In this document: piece by piece, positions 46,868 through 57,254 of the stretch
Numbering within the stretch: the stretch's first letter is position 1
Layout: the number at the start of each line of letters is the position of its first letter
From: Paragorgia papillata
Lineage: Eukaryota > Cnidaria > Anthozoa > Scleralcyonacea > Coralliidae
NCBI GenBank assembly: GCA_035771165.1
Contig: JAWNZC010000229.1
Span: forward strand, 2,181,501-2,245,500
Length of the DNA stretch: 64,000 nt
Direction: 5' to 3'
The notes under the pieces: generated by a model
What the model was told of the DNA's origin: nothing
The model's input: the letters and a program-made list of their open reading frames with translations, nothing else
Databases searched by the model: none
Translations under genes and position numbers: made by a program

Positions 46868-49800
46868 GGGATGGTCCAGATTCTGGTGGGAGACGTGATC
46901 ATCCCGTTGTGAGTAGCAGTAGTGATAGTTTTAGTAATATTACCCACCCATTCGTTGATTGTTTTGTTGATGGCGTCCGTGTGCGTGCACTTTTAGACAC
47001 GGGGTCCATGAAATCTTTTATTAACCGTACTGTACATCGTATTATTGACTTTGATGATCGAGCTATTGACAATTCTAAGGGTCATCAATGCATCTCCATC
47101 ACTGGAGATAATTTGAACGTTATCGGACAGATAAATAGTGAGTTAAAGTTTATTCATTGTAAACATCCCTATTCTGGGGATTTCTTAGTTAGTGATAACA
47201 TTCAGTATGAATGTGTTTTAGGATGGGATTTTATAACCCAAAATAATCTTGTATTAACACAGGATGCGCGGGCGGGTTACCTCTTAGTGGGCCGTCATGG
47301 AAATACACCCATTCAGGATAAGCAAGAGTCTACAACGGCAAACCTTGCAGGGGTCATCCACTCTCGGGAGGACCACATTTTGACTGATAGATTTCTCTGT
47401 CAGTCCACGTTTAAAAGTAACTCGGCAGTTACTTTGGTTGATGACGCCATGGTCCCACCTAGAACTGAAATGATATTGGAGGGGAAGTTGGCCAGAAGTG
47501 TCAATGGCCAAACAGGAATGATAGCGCCACATGCCCGTATCGGAAACGATACTCGGCAGGGGTTTAGTTTAGCGCATGTTGTGGTCAAACCCGACCAAAA
47601 CAGGGTTGTCCCTTTGCGAGTTCTCAACATGTCCAACGACCCCATCGAATTGGCAGCAGGTGAAAATTTAGCAGAATTTTGTCCGTTGGTCGAGTCGCAC
47701 AACACCTCTTCAACATCCACACCAAATATCTGCGGCGCGATAAGACAGGAAAACGCTAACACATTCCCTAGCAAAATCGACTCAGTCATTGATACTTCCC
47801 TAGCTGGTCCGGACAGAGAGCGTGTTAAACAACTCCTCTATAAGTTTTCGGACGTGTTTGAAGAAAGTTTAGGTCATACAACGTTGCACACACACAAGAT
47901 TGATACAGGGAATAGCCCACCAGTTAAACAACGGCCACGGCGATTGCCATACGCGTATCGAGACGAGGCGAAACGGCAAACTAATGAAATGTTAGAACAA
48001 GGTATTATACGTCCTAGTACAAGTGCTTGGTCAAGCCCCATTATTCTTGTTAAGAAGAAAAATGGCGAGCTGCGGTTTTGCGTAGATTATCGGCAGTTAA
48101 ACTTAGTCACCGTCGGCAATGCACACCCTCTGCCTCGCATCGATGATATTCTTGACTCGTTAGGAAATGCGCAGTACTTTACCACTCTAGATCTTCGGAA
48201 CGGATACTGGCAGTTATCTGTAGATGAAGAAGACCGACATAAAACAGCATTCGTCACTCAAAGCGGATTGTACGAATTTAACCGCATGCCTTTCGGTCTT
48301 TCAACAGCGCCGGCTTCATTCCAGAGAACTATGGAAATTGCGCTATCCGGGTTGACATATTCGATATGTCTGTGTTATCTCGACGATGTTATTGTGTTCG
48401 GCCGTGATATCGAAGAACATTGTTGCCGGCTAGAGACCGTGTTGCTTCGCTTACGACAGCACAACCTTCGTGTCAAACTGTCAAAGTGTAGTTTCGCAGC
48501 ACCTGAAGTGGCCTACTTAGGTCACGTCGTTTCTCAATCAGGAATCAAGCCTGACCCCCTCAAATTATCCGCCGTGAGTGATATACCGCCCCCACAGTCA
48601 GTGTCAAAAGTTAGAAGTTTTTTAGGTCTTGCTGGTTACTACCGAAAATTTATTCCGGGATTTGCAACTGTCGCCGCGCCGCTTGTTCGCCTCACACAGA
48701 AAAACACGTCCTTCAACTGGACCGACGAATGTGAATCTTCTTTCAATCAAATCAAATATTTGCTTTGTTCCGCCCCTATTCTATGCTATCCTATGTTTGA
48801 CCGCGAGTTCATATTGCAGACCGATGCTTCGGATTTCGGTGTTGGTGCCGTTTTATCTCAGATCGACGACGAAGGTCGCGAAAGAGTTGTCGCATATGCA
48901 TCAAAAGCTCTTTCTTCTCGGGAACAAAACTTTTCGACCACCGAGAAAGAAGCTTACGCCATCGTATTTGGAACCAAGCATTTCCGAGTCTATTTGCTTG
49001 GACGTCACTTTAAAATCATCACCGATCATAACGCCTTACGTTGGCTTCACAGCATGGAGCCCAAAGGTAGATTAGCGAGATGGATAATGGATCTACAAGA
49101 GTTTCAATTTTCTGTACAACATCGTGCTGGTCGTCTGCATAATAATGCCGACGCGCTATCTAGACTTGTACAACCTCCTTTAACTGACCGACTTGCTTGC
49201 AACGCAAATCAATTGAAATTACCCACCACCCATCTTGAGAGCAAACCAGATCTCGTTAAAACTGAAATACGCGTTAAACTTTCCAACGGCCGCATTGCCA
49301 TAATTAAACTCGAAGGCACTAAACCTATTAATGTCAATTCTGCTAGCACTCTCGCACCGCAGACAACTAGGACTCTCTGTAGTACTCCTGTCACAATCAA
49401 CGATGGTGACGTGCATCATCACGCAACCAGTGACGCAATTACCTCAAATGCTTGTGAGAAAAATACTTGTGCCATATCCGTCAACCCTACACTAAATCTC
49501 AAACAGGCTCAGCACAACGACCCGTTTCTTTCTAAAATTATCAGCATGAAAACTCGTGGGTTGCGCAAACCCATTACAGAAAGCACCGATGACGTGCGTT
49601 TCAAATTTTTATGTAAGCTCTATGATCGTCTTTTTGTTCGAGACGGGTTGTTGGTACGATCACTAGGTCATAAACAACCGTATCCAAACTATGTTATTAT
49701 GATCCCTGAAGGGCTACGAGAGGAGATTTTGAAAGCGGTTCACGATAGTCCGTTTTCCGGTCACTTGGGTATAACACGCACGGAGGAGAGGGTGAGAAAG

Positions 49801-50898
49801 AGATTTTACTGGCCGGGCATTCGTAACGACGTCGCTAGGTACATCAAGCAGTGCCTTGTGTGTACATGCAAAACTTCTCCGACAAACATCAATCGAGCGC
49901 CACTAGGTACTATAGCTGTAGGAGAACCATTCACATTCTGGGCTATGGACTACATGGGTCCGTTACCCGAGACCAGTCGAGGTAACAAGCACATTCTTGT
50001 AGTCGTTGATCACTTCACGAAGTGGTGCGAAGCTTTTGCAACTCGAGACCAAAAGGCAAGTACAGTGGCACCAATTTTGATTAGCCGAATATTTTCGCGA
50101 TTCGGACCGCCCACCGTACTTCATTCAGATCAAGGACGCAATTTCGAAAGCACCTTGATGCATGAAATTTGCGACGCTATGGGGATTACTAAGACTAGAA
50201 CAACAGCATACCATCCACAATGTGACGGACAAACAGAACGCCAGAACAGAACAATACAAGCCATGCTTTCATCATTTGTTTCTAAGCGAAGGGATGACTG
50301 GGATCTGTGGTTAGATAGCATGACATTCGCATACAACACGAGCAAACACGAATCTTTAGGGGTTTCACCCTATGAAGTGGTATTTGGGTGTACCCCCCGG
50401 CTTCCAATAGAACTTGAGCTAGGAATGCCACTGTCAAACCCGTCAACACACAGCGATTATACACACTCACTTAGGTCGGTCTTTCGAAATATCCGACAAA
50501 TTGCTAGGGAGAATCTCACTAAGGCAGCAGAAAAACAAGCTAGACTTGACCAGGGGACAAATACCTGGCAGCCATTTGATGAGGGGCAAACGGTCATGTT
50601 GAGAAGGCCCAAAGGTTGGAAATTTGGTAGTAAGTGGAGGGGACCTTATGAGATTACAAAACGGTTGGTTGTTAATTATAAGATTAGGTCAAAGGGTGGC
50701 AAGGAGATAGTTGTTCACCACAACAATCTCAAAATAAGTTACATCCCGTTTAACCAGGGTGAACTCGTTTGCCCAACCACAGAAATAGGAGAGTTCCAGG
50801 TGGTAGATAATGCGTCGTCTCAACCCACGGTGATCCCAAGAGCAAGGCCTGCCAGACTTAGACAAACTATACGACCTCCCGACCGCTATGGTTTCTAG
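46798..50898 (+). CDS. pol: Gypsy-2 pol polyprotein (PR-RT-RNase H-IN)
   Basis: 1,366 codons of open frame, in the -1 frame of gag; the true fusion point is the heptamer at 46855. Domains by residue of this frame: protease ALLDTGSMKSFI about 64-75; RT with FCVDYRQLN about 425, MPFGLSTAPASFQR and CYLDDVIVF about 527; RNase H with LQTDASDFGVGAVLSQ about 675; integrase zinc finger HDSPFSGHLG...CLVCTC about 980-1020; core with FWAMDYMGPLP about 1046, HSDQG about 1108 and YHPQCDGQTERQNR about 1140; a C-terminal basic region. All catalytic motifs are present. No envelope or chromodomain seen. Confidence 0.95.
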   Translation: MFCLWWNWPLCTRLSQRSSFKLLRDGPDSGGRRDHPVVSSSSDSFSNITHPFVDCFVDGVRVRALLDTGSMKSFINRTVHRIIDFDDRAIDNSKGHQCISITGDNLNVIGQINSELKFIHCKHPYSGDFLVSDNIQYECVLGWDFITQNNLVLTQDARAGYLLVGRHGNTPIQDKQESTTANLAGVIHSREDHILTDRFLCQSTFKSNSAVTLVDDAMVPPRTEMILEGKLARSVNGQTGMIAPHARIGNDTRQGFSLAHVVVKPDQNRVVPLRVLNMSNDPIELAAGENLAEFCPLVESHNTSSTSTPNICGAIRQENANTFPSKIDSVIDTSLAGPDRERVKQLLYKFSDVFEESLGHTTLHTHKIDTGNSPPVKQRPRRLPYAYRDEAKRQTNEMLEQGIIRPSTSAWSSPIILVKKKNGELRFCVDYRQLNLVTVGNAHPLPRIDDILDSLGNAQYFTTLDLRNGYWQLSVDEEDRHKTAFVTQSGLYEFNRMPFGLSTAPASFQRTMEIALSGLTYSICLCYLDDVIVFGRDIEEHCCRLETVLLRLRQHNLRVKLSKCSFAAPEVAYLGHVVSQSGIKPDPLKLSAVSDIPPPQSVSKVRSFLGLAGYYRKFIPGFATVAAPLVRLTQKNTSFNWTDECESSFNQIKYLLCSAPILCYPMFDREFILQTDASDFGVGAVLSQIDDEGRERVVAYASKALSSREQNFSTTEKEAYAIVFGTKHFRVYLLGRHFKIITDHNALRWLHSMEPKGRLARWIMDLQEFQFSVQHRAGRLHNNADALSRLVQPPLTDRLACNANQLKLPTTHLESKPDLVKTEIRVKLSNGRIAIIKLEGTKPINVNSASTLAPQTTRTLCSTPVTINDGDVHHHATSDAITSNACEKNTCAISVNPTLNLKQAQHNDPFLSKIISMKTRGLRKPITESTDDVRFKFLCKLYDRLFVRDGLLVRSLGHKQPYPNYVIMIPEGLREEILKAVHDSPFSGHLGITRTEERVRKRFYWPGIRNDVARYIKQCLVCTCKTSPTNINRAPLGTIAVGEPFTFWAMDYMGPLPETSRGNKHILVVVDHFTKWCEAFATRDQKASTVAPILISRIFSRFGPPTVLHSDQGRNFESTLMHEICDAMGITKTRTTAYHPQCDGQTERQNRTIQAMLSSFVSKRRDDWDLWLDSMTFAYNTSKHESLGVSPYEVVFGCTPRLPIELELGMPLSNPSTHSDYTHSLRSVFRNIRQIARENLTKAAEKQARLDQGTNTWQPFDEGQTVMLRRPKGWKFGSKWRGPYEITKRLVVNYKIRSKGGKEIVVHHNNLKISYIPFNQGELVCPTTEIGEFQVVDNASSQPTVIPRARPARLRQTIRPPDRYGF
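46855..46861 (+). promoter_or_regulatory. Gypsy-2 -1 frameshift heptamer TTTAAAC
   Basis: Gag reads CAT-TTA-AAC-TAC-TAA. T-TTA-AAC is a canonical -1 slippery sequence in the right register, the gag stop comes just after it, and pol continues in the -1 frame. Confidence 0.75.
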
Positions 50899-50964
50899 AG
50901 TGACAAAATGTATTGTGATCATTTTAAGATGTCCTCGGGCGAGAACATAAAAGGGGGAGAATAG

Positions 50965-51252
50965 TGAAACGGTGTCAATTGTTGACCTTAGCATAAAAGT
51001 AGAATTAGTTCCTATATGTATATAATTATAGAATGCATAACTTCCCATAGGCATAGCCATGCATAACTTCCCATGTATCCATGCATAACTTCCCATAGAC
51101 GTGCATGCATGTGTAGCCATTACCATATATGGATATACGGATGGCCAACCAAGGGCAACATGTAAATAAAAGAAGTAAGAAAAATGTGAAATAAAGAGAG
51201 TTCTGACTGAACGTCTTGGCGTGTGTTTGTTGGCGGAACTCGGCACGTTACA
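50965..51252 (+). repeat. Gypsy-2 3' LTR
   Basis: 288 bp, the same as the 5' LTR except for a missing TA in ATGTAAATATAAAAG. Confidence 0.95.
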
Positions 51253-51345
51253 GCATGTTCGTCACTATATTCGTCACTATTCGTCACTGCATGTATGTTG
51301 GTCACTATTCGTCACTGCATGTTCGTCACTATATTCGTCACTATG
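51253..51345. repeat. GTCAC minisatellite, right part
   Basis: Continues the array at 45411-45667 (GCATGTTCGTCACTATATTC). From 51346 to 52180 no gene is seen. Confidence 0.9.
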
Positions 51346-52183
51346 CATGAGCCTGCACGAATAGCATTAAAACATAAGATGACAAGTAATTCTACTATTT
51401 AGTTTGTTGTTAAATGACAATGACTGACCTAATTACTTGGGCTATCTGTGGTAGGCCGAGTCTAGGTTTCAGCTCCGTTTCTGTGTTGTTTTTTTTCGGT
51501 GTCACAAAATTGCATGTAATGCATTGCGACCGTAAGGCCATAAAATTACGTCATTGGGACCTCGATAGCCGAGTTCTTTCTTTTAAAACAGCTTGGTGTT
51601 GGACGAAGTGCGTTCTCGAAGGTTTTTTTGCTGAATATAGCCTAGATTCAAGTGACTTACCAAATACTTTTGATCAGTGATGTGGCTAACAACTGTGCTT
51701 ATCTTAAATATGCTTACAACTGCACATGCTGATTGCAGTAGACCTACGAAGATGACGAGCTGTCGAGCCATATAGAAATGGGAAACAAATTGAAAGTACC
51801 CAAGACCTCAAATCTGCAATTTATGAGAGTATTACGACAGAAACACAAAGAAGATTTCTGTTGCTTGCTCCAACAACTACAAAACGCAAGTAAATGTCTA
51901 GTTGTCTAGATATAATTTAAACATTGTCTCTTAGTACGATTTTAATGATTTCTATATCGAAATGATCGCTTGAATCTGCCGAATCCAGCACCATAGGCTT
52001 GTTTTGTCTACTGAAAGTATTAAGGGCCGATGGGCCGTATTTTAGCCATTAAGATCCGTATAATTATTCACTACACTGGATTGTTTACGCAACTGTTTCA
52101 TGGACGGTGCGTGTACTTCATATAAGGCAATGTATAGGAGACCCCGTTCAATTCTCAAAAAATTATATAATATGGTAGTTTGC

Positions 52184-52304
52184 TAGCGGTCTCGTCCCCA
52201 TGCTCCAACTCGGGTTCTGTTCCACTCCTCGCGATTTTCCCGCGCGTACCTCCGCGCGGCGACTTACCTCCACGCGGCGACGATAAAGCGCCTGGGGACG
52301 AGGC
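52184..52304. repeat. GC-rich foldback repeat
   Basis: CTCGTCCCCATGCTCC near the start pairs with GCGCCTGGGGACGAG near the end; the middle has CCGCGCGGCGACTTACC and CCACGCGGCGACG as a near tandem. No gene is seen from here to 52865. Confidence 0.6.
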
Positions 52305-52865
52305 TGGTTTGCTGGAGTGCGTACTGTGCTGTCGTAATTTCGTCTCAGAGCGGTTCTACATAACAACGCACACTGTTCCTCAGGTTAGATGTGCGCAGCT
52401 TCTGCCAATTGAAAAAATCAGTAGCCCGAGTGAACGTGAGAAGGCGTGTTGTTAATAATTAGTTTCTTATCGTGATAGAATCTATTTTCTGCTGTCAGTT
52501 TCTAGATAGCCAGATGTGTTTGAGGTATAAAGGATGGGATACTACCACACACTACTGCTACACGGAAAAGCTTCGAAACAGATTTAGTTTATGAAATTGT
52601 TAACCAATTTTTGAACCAAATCCAATTCTTTACAATATATAATTTAAACATTGGTCCAATACTTTTTGAGACATCTTGGCAACGCCGCAACAGACAGACA
52701 ACTAAACAAAATACACGGAGAGATCAACACAAAACCTGGCGGAGGTTAATTTGATGACAAATTTATGTACGTATTTTTAATATCATAGAATTCAGTACTT
52801 TAATATACTGGAAAAAACCACATACATAACATAGTTGTGTTGTGATTGTTACACGATATTTGACA

Positions 52866-52871
52866 TTTAAT
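52866..52871 (-). terminator. Candidate polyadenylation signal ATTAAA
   Basis: A variant signal about 115 bp after the stop of the cysteine-rich gene on the minus strand. Confidence 0.3.
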
Positions 52872-52982
52872 TATACTCTAGCTAGTTAAGTTTTAATTGT
52901 TTCTGGGGTTTTGTATATTATACAATTAAAATGCCATGTTTTACATTGCCTTGCTACTGTTATTTTGAAGCTTGGATTGTTT

Positions 52983-53210
52983 TCAGCAGTCGGCTTCCGT
53001 TTTACAATCTGCATCTGCATTTGCGCATACGTCCAAACAATTATCGATCACTTGTTGATCAGTAAAACCAAAACAGTTTGACTCGCATATTTTGAAAGTT
53101 GTTTCACATATTGCACATGGATCAGAATCAGTGTTTGCATCCACCTCAGACGACCACGTTAGGATAGCAACGATCATGCAAACTAGTATTCCGAATTGTA
53201 CATTCTTCAT
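52983..53210 (-). CDS. Small secreted cysteine-rich protein
   Basis: 75 codons, ATG to TGA, in one exon. MKNVQFGILVCMIVAILTWS is a clear signal peptide with likely cleavage after EVDA. The mature part of about 50 residues is acidic and has eight cysteines: CAIC, then CESNC, then CLDVC, and two single cysteines near and at the C-terminus (ADC ends the protein). A CAG acceptor-like site lies 10 bases before the ATG, so a 5' UTR intron is possible. The even cysteine number suggests four disulfides. I recognise no family; secreted peptides of this size in cnidarians include venom, mucus and skeletal-matrix components, but nothing here decides between them. Confidence 0.65.
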   Translation of the reverse strand: MKNVQFGILVCMIVAILTWSSEVDANTDSDPCAICETTFKICESNCFGFTDQQVIDNCLDVCANADADCKTEADC

Positions 53211-54486
53211 CTTTCCTCAACTGTTTAGATCTCTGGTCCTATCGAATAAGAACAAGATACAATAAAAACATGTTTTAACTAATAAACAAACTGAACAAAA
53301 GTTGTAGAGTTTAATTTCTTGAGACAAACATTCGCATATAGCCACAGACATGCAGACTGCATGTGGTACATTATTCAGATTTCGTCAGATATGCACAGTA
53401 TAAATGACGGTATGGAAGTTGAAATTAACAGAGCATGCATAAACCATGCATTTAACTCTTTTAGGCGGCATGCGACTAGAAGTAGGTAATGATGCATTTG
53501 TAAAGTTTTCCACCATAAAATATATAACAGAAATAAACGACACACAGTCTCGCACGCAGTCCTGTTTTTTACTAAAAACATTCTATCCGCTTGAAATAAA
53601 AAAGGTAATTACGTACGTAGTTCTTCGTCATTTTTTTATTAAATACATGTATATATATATTATACATTAGTAAGAAAGGCAGACAGGCTAGGGTTAACCA
53701 TGCAGGTATAGCCGTCAAATTTATAACATCTTGGCAAATAATAATACCCCCCCCCCCCCCACAACCCAAAAAAAGAAAAGGAAAAAGCGGAATCTCTAAA
53801 TCATCCAACCCCAACAAAAATCTTAATCCTAATATTGAATCCTAAGCTTGGCTCGATCAGGCTTTTGAAATGCTTCAATTGTAGTACACATGTTCACAAT
53901 ATTTTTGGTTGATAAATCGTACACATTACAATTGTTTTACAAAGCCGAAAATCGGGCGAGGTTCTTCTGTTGATGCTGCGACGTCATATATTTTAGGAGC
54001 AATTTAGACAATACATTTTATTGTTACTAATCCTCACCCCGAATCATAAACACACCCTAACCCTATATATAACTCTAAACGTAACCCCTACTTTAACCCT
54101 AATCCTAAATCAGTATTAATTCAAAAGGACCGCAGCAGTTTTTCTGCGTCACATCATCAACTATTAAAGTACTAGTCTAGCTGGCTCACTTGCATGGTTT
54201 TTTGTCTTGATATATTCTTGAAAGAGAAAACACTGATTCGGGAGGTCTATAAATGCATGGACCATGCACTCACTAATGAATAATTATTTGTTGCGATAAT
54301 TACTCATGGAAAATGAATACACAAATTCTGAACATAGTCTATCTGATCTCAAATGTTTACGTTTGTAAATGTACATGTACAGTACTGCATGCATGATCAT
54401 ATGATATACACATTACATTGACGGCTGATTAGTATGCGTTTTCTTTCGTCAAAGTCGATTACCAATCAAGAGTTTATTTATAAAGT
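53211..54486. other. No gene seen; telomere-like words at 54030-54110
   Basis: AT-rich. It holds a poly-C run near 53748-53760 and degenerate CCCTAA-type words (CACCCTAACCCTATATATAA, TTAACCCTAATCCTAA). The frames here are short and unlike any protein I know. Confidence 0.5.
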
Positions 54487-57254
54487 TAGGTTTCCATATA
54501 GCCGCAAGCTAGATCTAGAGCCGCCGGTTTGTCGCCGTCCTGCCGGCGACCATAGCCACTGGAAAGGGAGAGGGCTGCATGATTGAGGCATTGAGCACTA
54601 AAAAGTAATATTTTACATTAGAGCAGCGAGGTGCGTACCTACAAGTGCTACAACGAAGTTCTTCCGTGATGGTTTCGATATAAATTCCACTTATTTGGAC
54701 ATTATATGCATAGATGGTCCCTCATGAAAACTCCCTTTGCAAAGAATATTTAATAAAGTGCAGTAAATTCGAATAAACGATCAATGGTCGGACCGAACAC
54801 GGTAAGAGCCGAGGTAAAATAATGATACAATACTGTTTTGCCAACAGTACAACTAATACTAAAATTCGCTTTTGTCTTAATATGAATGGTTGTGCTAAAT
54901 TATATGTCGTAAGTTGAGTTGCCTTCATTGAATATTAAATGCACTAAATGTCTGGTGTATTGCGTTTCATAAACAACCGTGAGGACTGGCAATTGTCGTA
55001 TGCGTATCAGTTTATTAGAATAACTAAGGTATTAAGAAACATTGCCATCTGACAACAAAAGTGCAAAACTCCGATTTAATAATGGCACGGAGACGACAAA
55101 TGCTTTTCGACTGCGTTGTTCCTTGGTTTTCTTTTATTAATAATTTGTAGACATGCGGCGATTTATGATAATTTCAATTTATTCACACTATTTTTAATAC
55201 TTACAATGAAAAATACAAAGTTTACATAGTGATACATAAATAAATCAGAGTTAAATATAAAACAAAATATTTTATGAAAGAATATACTGTGAGAGTGTAA
55301 TTAAAGTATAAAGCTTTCGAGTTTAATCACTGCCTTGACATATTAATAAGTTGGGGATCAGCAGAGGATGAAATATTAAGATCGTGTCGAAGTAAGAAAA
55401 TAGACATTGTATAATACGAGAATGAAATTCAGATCAACCTTGGTGACTTAATATTTTTTACATTGAAACAGAAAGGGTTTTTAAATCACTGGGAATATTT
55501 TCCCAGATTTTTGTAGCTGAGAATCTTATAAATGTTTGTTTACAATAATTAGTCCGGCGGGGAGAAAATAGTTCGCGCTACGGCTAATTTGCTCACAATA
55601 CCAGAGTGTGAATTATTTGAGTGAGCCATGCATGCATGAGTTAGCGCTTGATACGATTGTGTAATGTTCAAGGGATGATCATTTTAATGTCACGATAAAG
55701 TCCATCATGAAACCGAACGCCGATCATCTACACAACGATGCACACCATATATATTTGTTTACGTCTTATTTGAGAAATGCGCGACTTAAAAACTCTCACG
55801 GTCTGTTAAAACCAATCCGATGTTTTTGAGGTGATTTCTTTGTTCACACAATCATATTATTGAATAAACTAATATCTAAAATTAACGCAGAATCAATGTA
55901 AAATATAAAATTTGTCATAAAAATGACGGACTACAGTATGCACTATACAGCACTGTCGCTGTCTTAAGTTCGTAGGTCGTCAAAAACCGAATTCCTACCG
56001 AATTTTGTTAACGAAATACAAGGGTACTCCTTTGGACTTGTAAATATCATGTTTCTTGTGGATTTTTAGAAGTCACCATAACCGACATCGTGCCGTTTAA
56101 CGAAGAACAAGGTTATAATCTAATGTAAGCCATATGAAAGAATACACTGGCCATGCCGGTTCAAGATCACGTGACGCTCAGGCGTGAAATTTTTAACATC
56201 AAACCGGAATTTCTGTTGTTTCAGAGCGGAGTTTCACAGCCCTCTCCCTTTCCAGTGCCTGCGACCTAAAACGCCGCAAGAAACTTTTTTAATGGGAACA
56301 GCTTGCGCCGGTATGCCGGGGGTGCCGCAGTCACATCGACGGTGGCACTAGAAAAGTTGAATTTGGTTCAACTTTCAACGTTCCTGCGGTGCCGCCGACC
56401 TACGATTTTTTTATGAAAACGTCTGACGCCGACATGCCGGCGAGGACGCCGTTTCTCTAACATCATGTGATCAGTGTTAGCCAATCGAAATATGTGTATC
56501 AGGAGAAATGTTGATTAGGTAAAACATAATCAGTCAGCAAAAGCTAACACAATTCGTATATGTGAAAATTTATAAGAAATTCCCATATTATACCAAATAC
56601 TGATGACTCAAATGTAAATAATTACCGAAATAGAGTATGATATTGACCATATTCCTATCTTTGCCGAAATATTTCCCTTACCCAAAATTTATGCTCGCGT
56701 TTTGCCTTATATTTCCTCTGACGATACCTTGTGGTATAGAAGTAACAGCTTAACTTGCTAGAGCAACAACAACCGTTTGTTCACGGCAGATTAAGTTACT
56801 ACATATTCAATTGTACGCTTTATGTATTTTGTAAGACCTTTAAAGGGCAACATGCATAGCTTCGACAACGTGGCGTATAATATAATAACGCCTAAATAAA
56901 CTAACAACTTTAATTTGTGGTTCCTTGCCACAAAGTTGTTTTGAAAACGTGAAAACGCTTCAGTTGACGTTGTATATGTGCAACGAGGACGGTGTTGTGA
57001 TTATATACTCTTGGGACTGTAAATTTTCAACGCTTTGTTTTGGTAGAAAAATACTATTGTACTTGGCTAGTCGTCGTGACGTTCGCGTTATGCTTGCTTA
57101 TAATAAGGTCCCTATTTTTTAACGTCCCCGCGCAACGCCGCCGAGGTACTCGCGAACCAGACGCAAGCACCACAGTCACATTCTCAGGCGATGACTGCGG
57201 TCGGCAGAACGCCGGCACACCGGCGGCTCTTGCGGCTATATGGAAACCAGGCTT
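54487..57254. mobile_element. Putative 2.8-kb composite with TTTCCATATAGCCGC ends
   Basis: AGGTTTCCATATAGCCGCAAG at the left and CTTGCGGCTATATGGAAACC at the right are inverted, and GC-rich arms (GCCGCCGG, GCCGGCG) continue about 70 bp. Inside, CAGCCCTCTCCCTTTCCAGT at about 56238 is the inverse of 54550-54575, so a smaller foldback is nested. About 1.6 kb in the middle has no gene I can support. Confidence 0.5.

Larger units (their letters stand above)
45668..51252 (+). mobile_element. Gypsy-2: structurally complete Ty3/gypsy element
   Basis: LTRs at 45668-45957 (290 bp) and 50965-51252 (288 bp) start TGAAACGG, end CACGTTACA and differ by one TA. Target duplication GCAT at 45664-45667 and 51253-51256. 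PBS TGGTGGCAGCGG and polypurine tract AAAAGGGGGAGA (50948-50959) are both present. Gag and pol are open throughout. All features of a recently inserted, possibly active element are visible; activity itself cannot be read from sequence. Confidence 0.95.
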
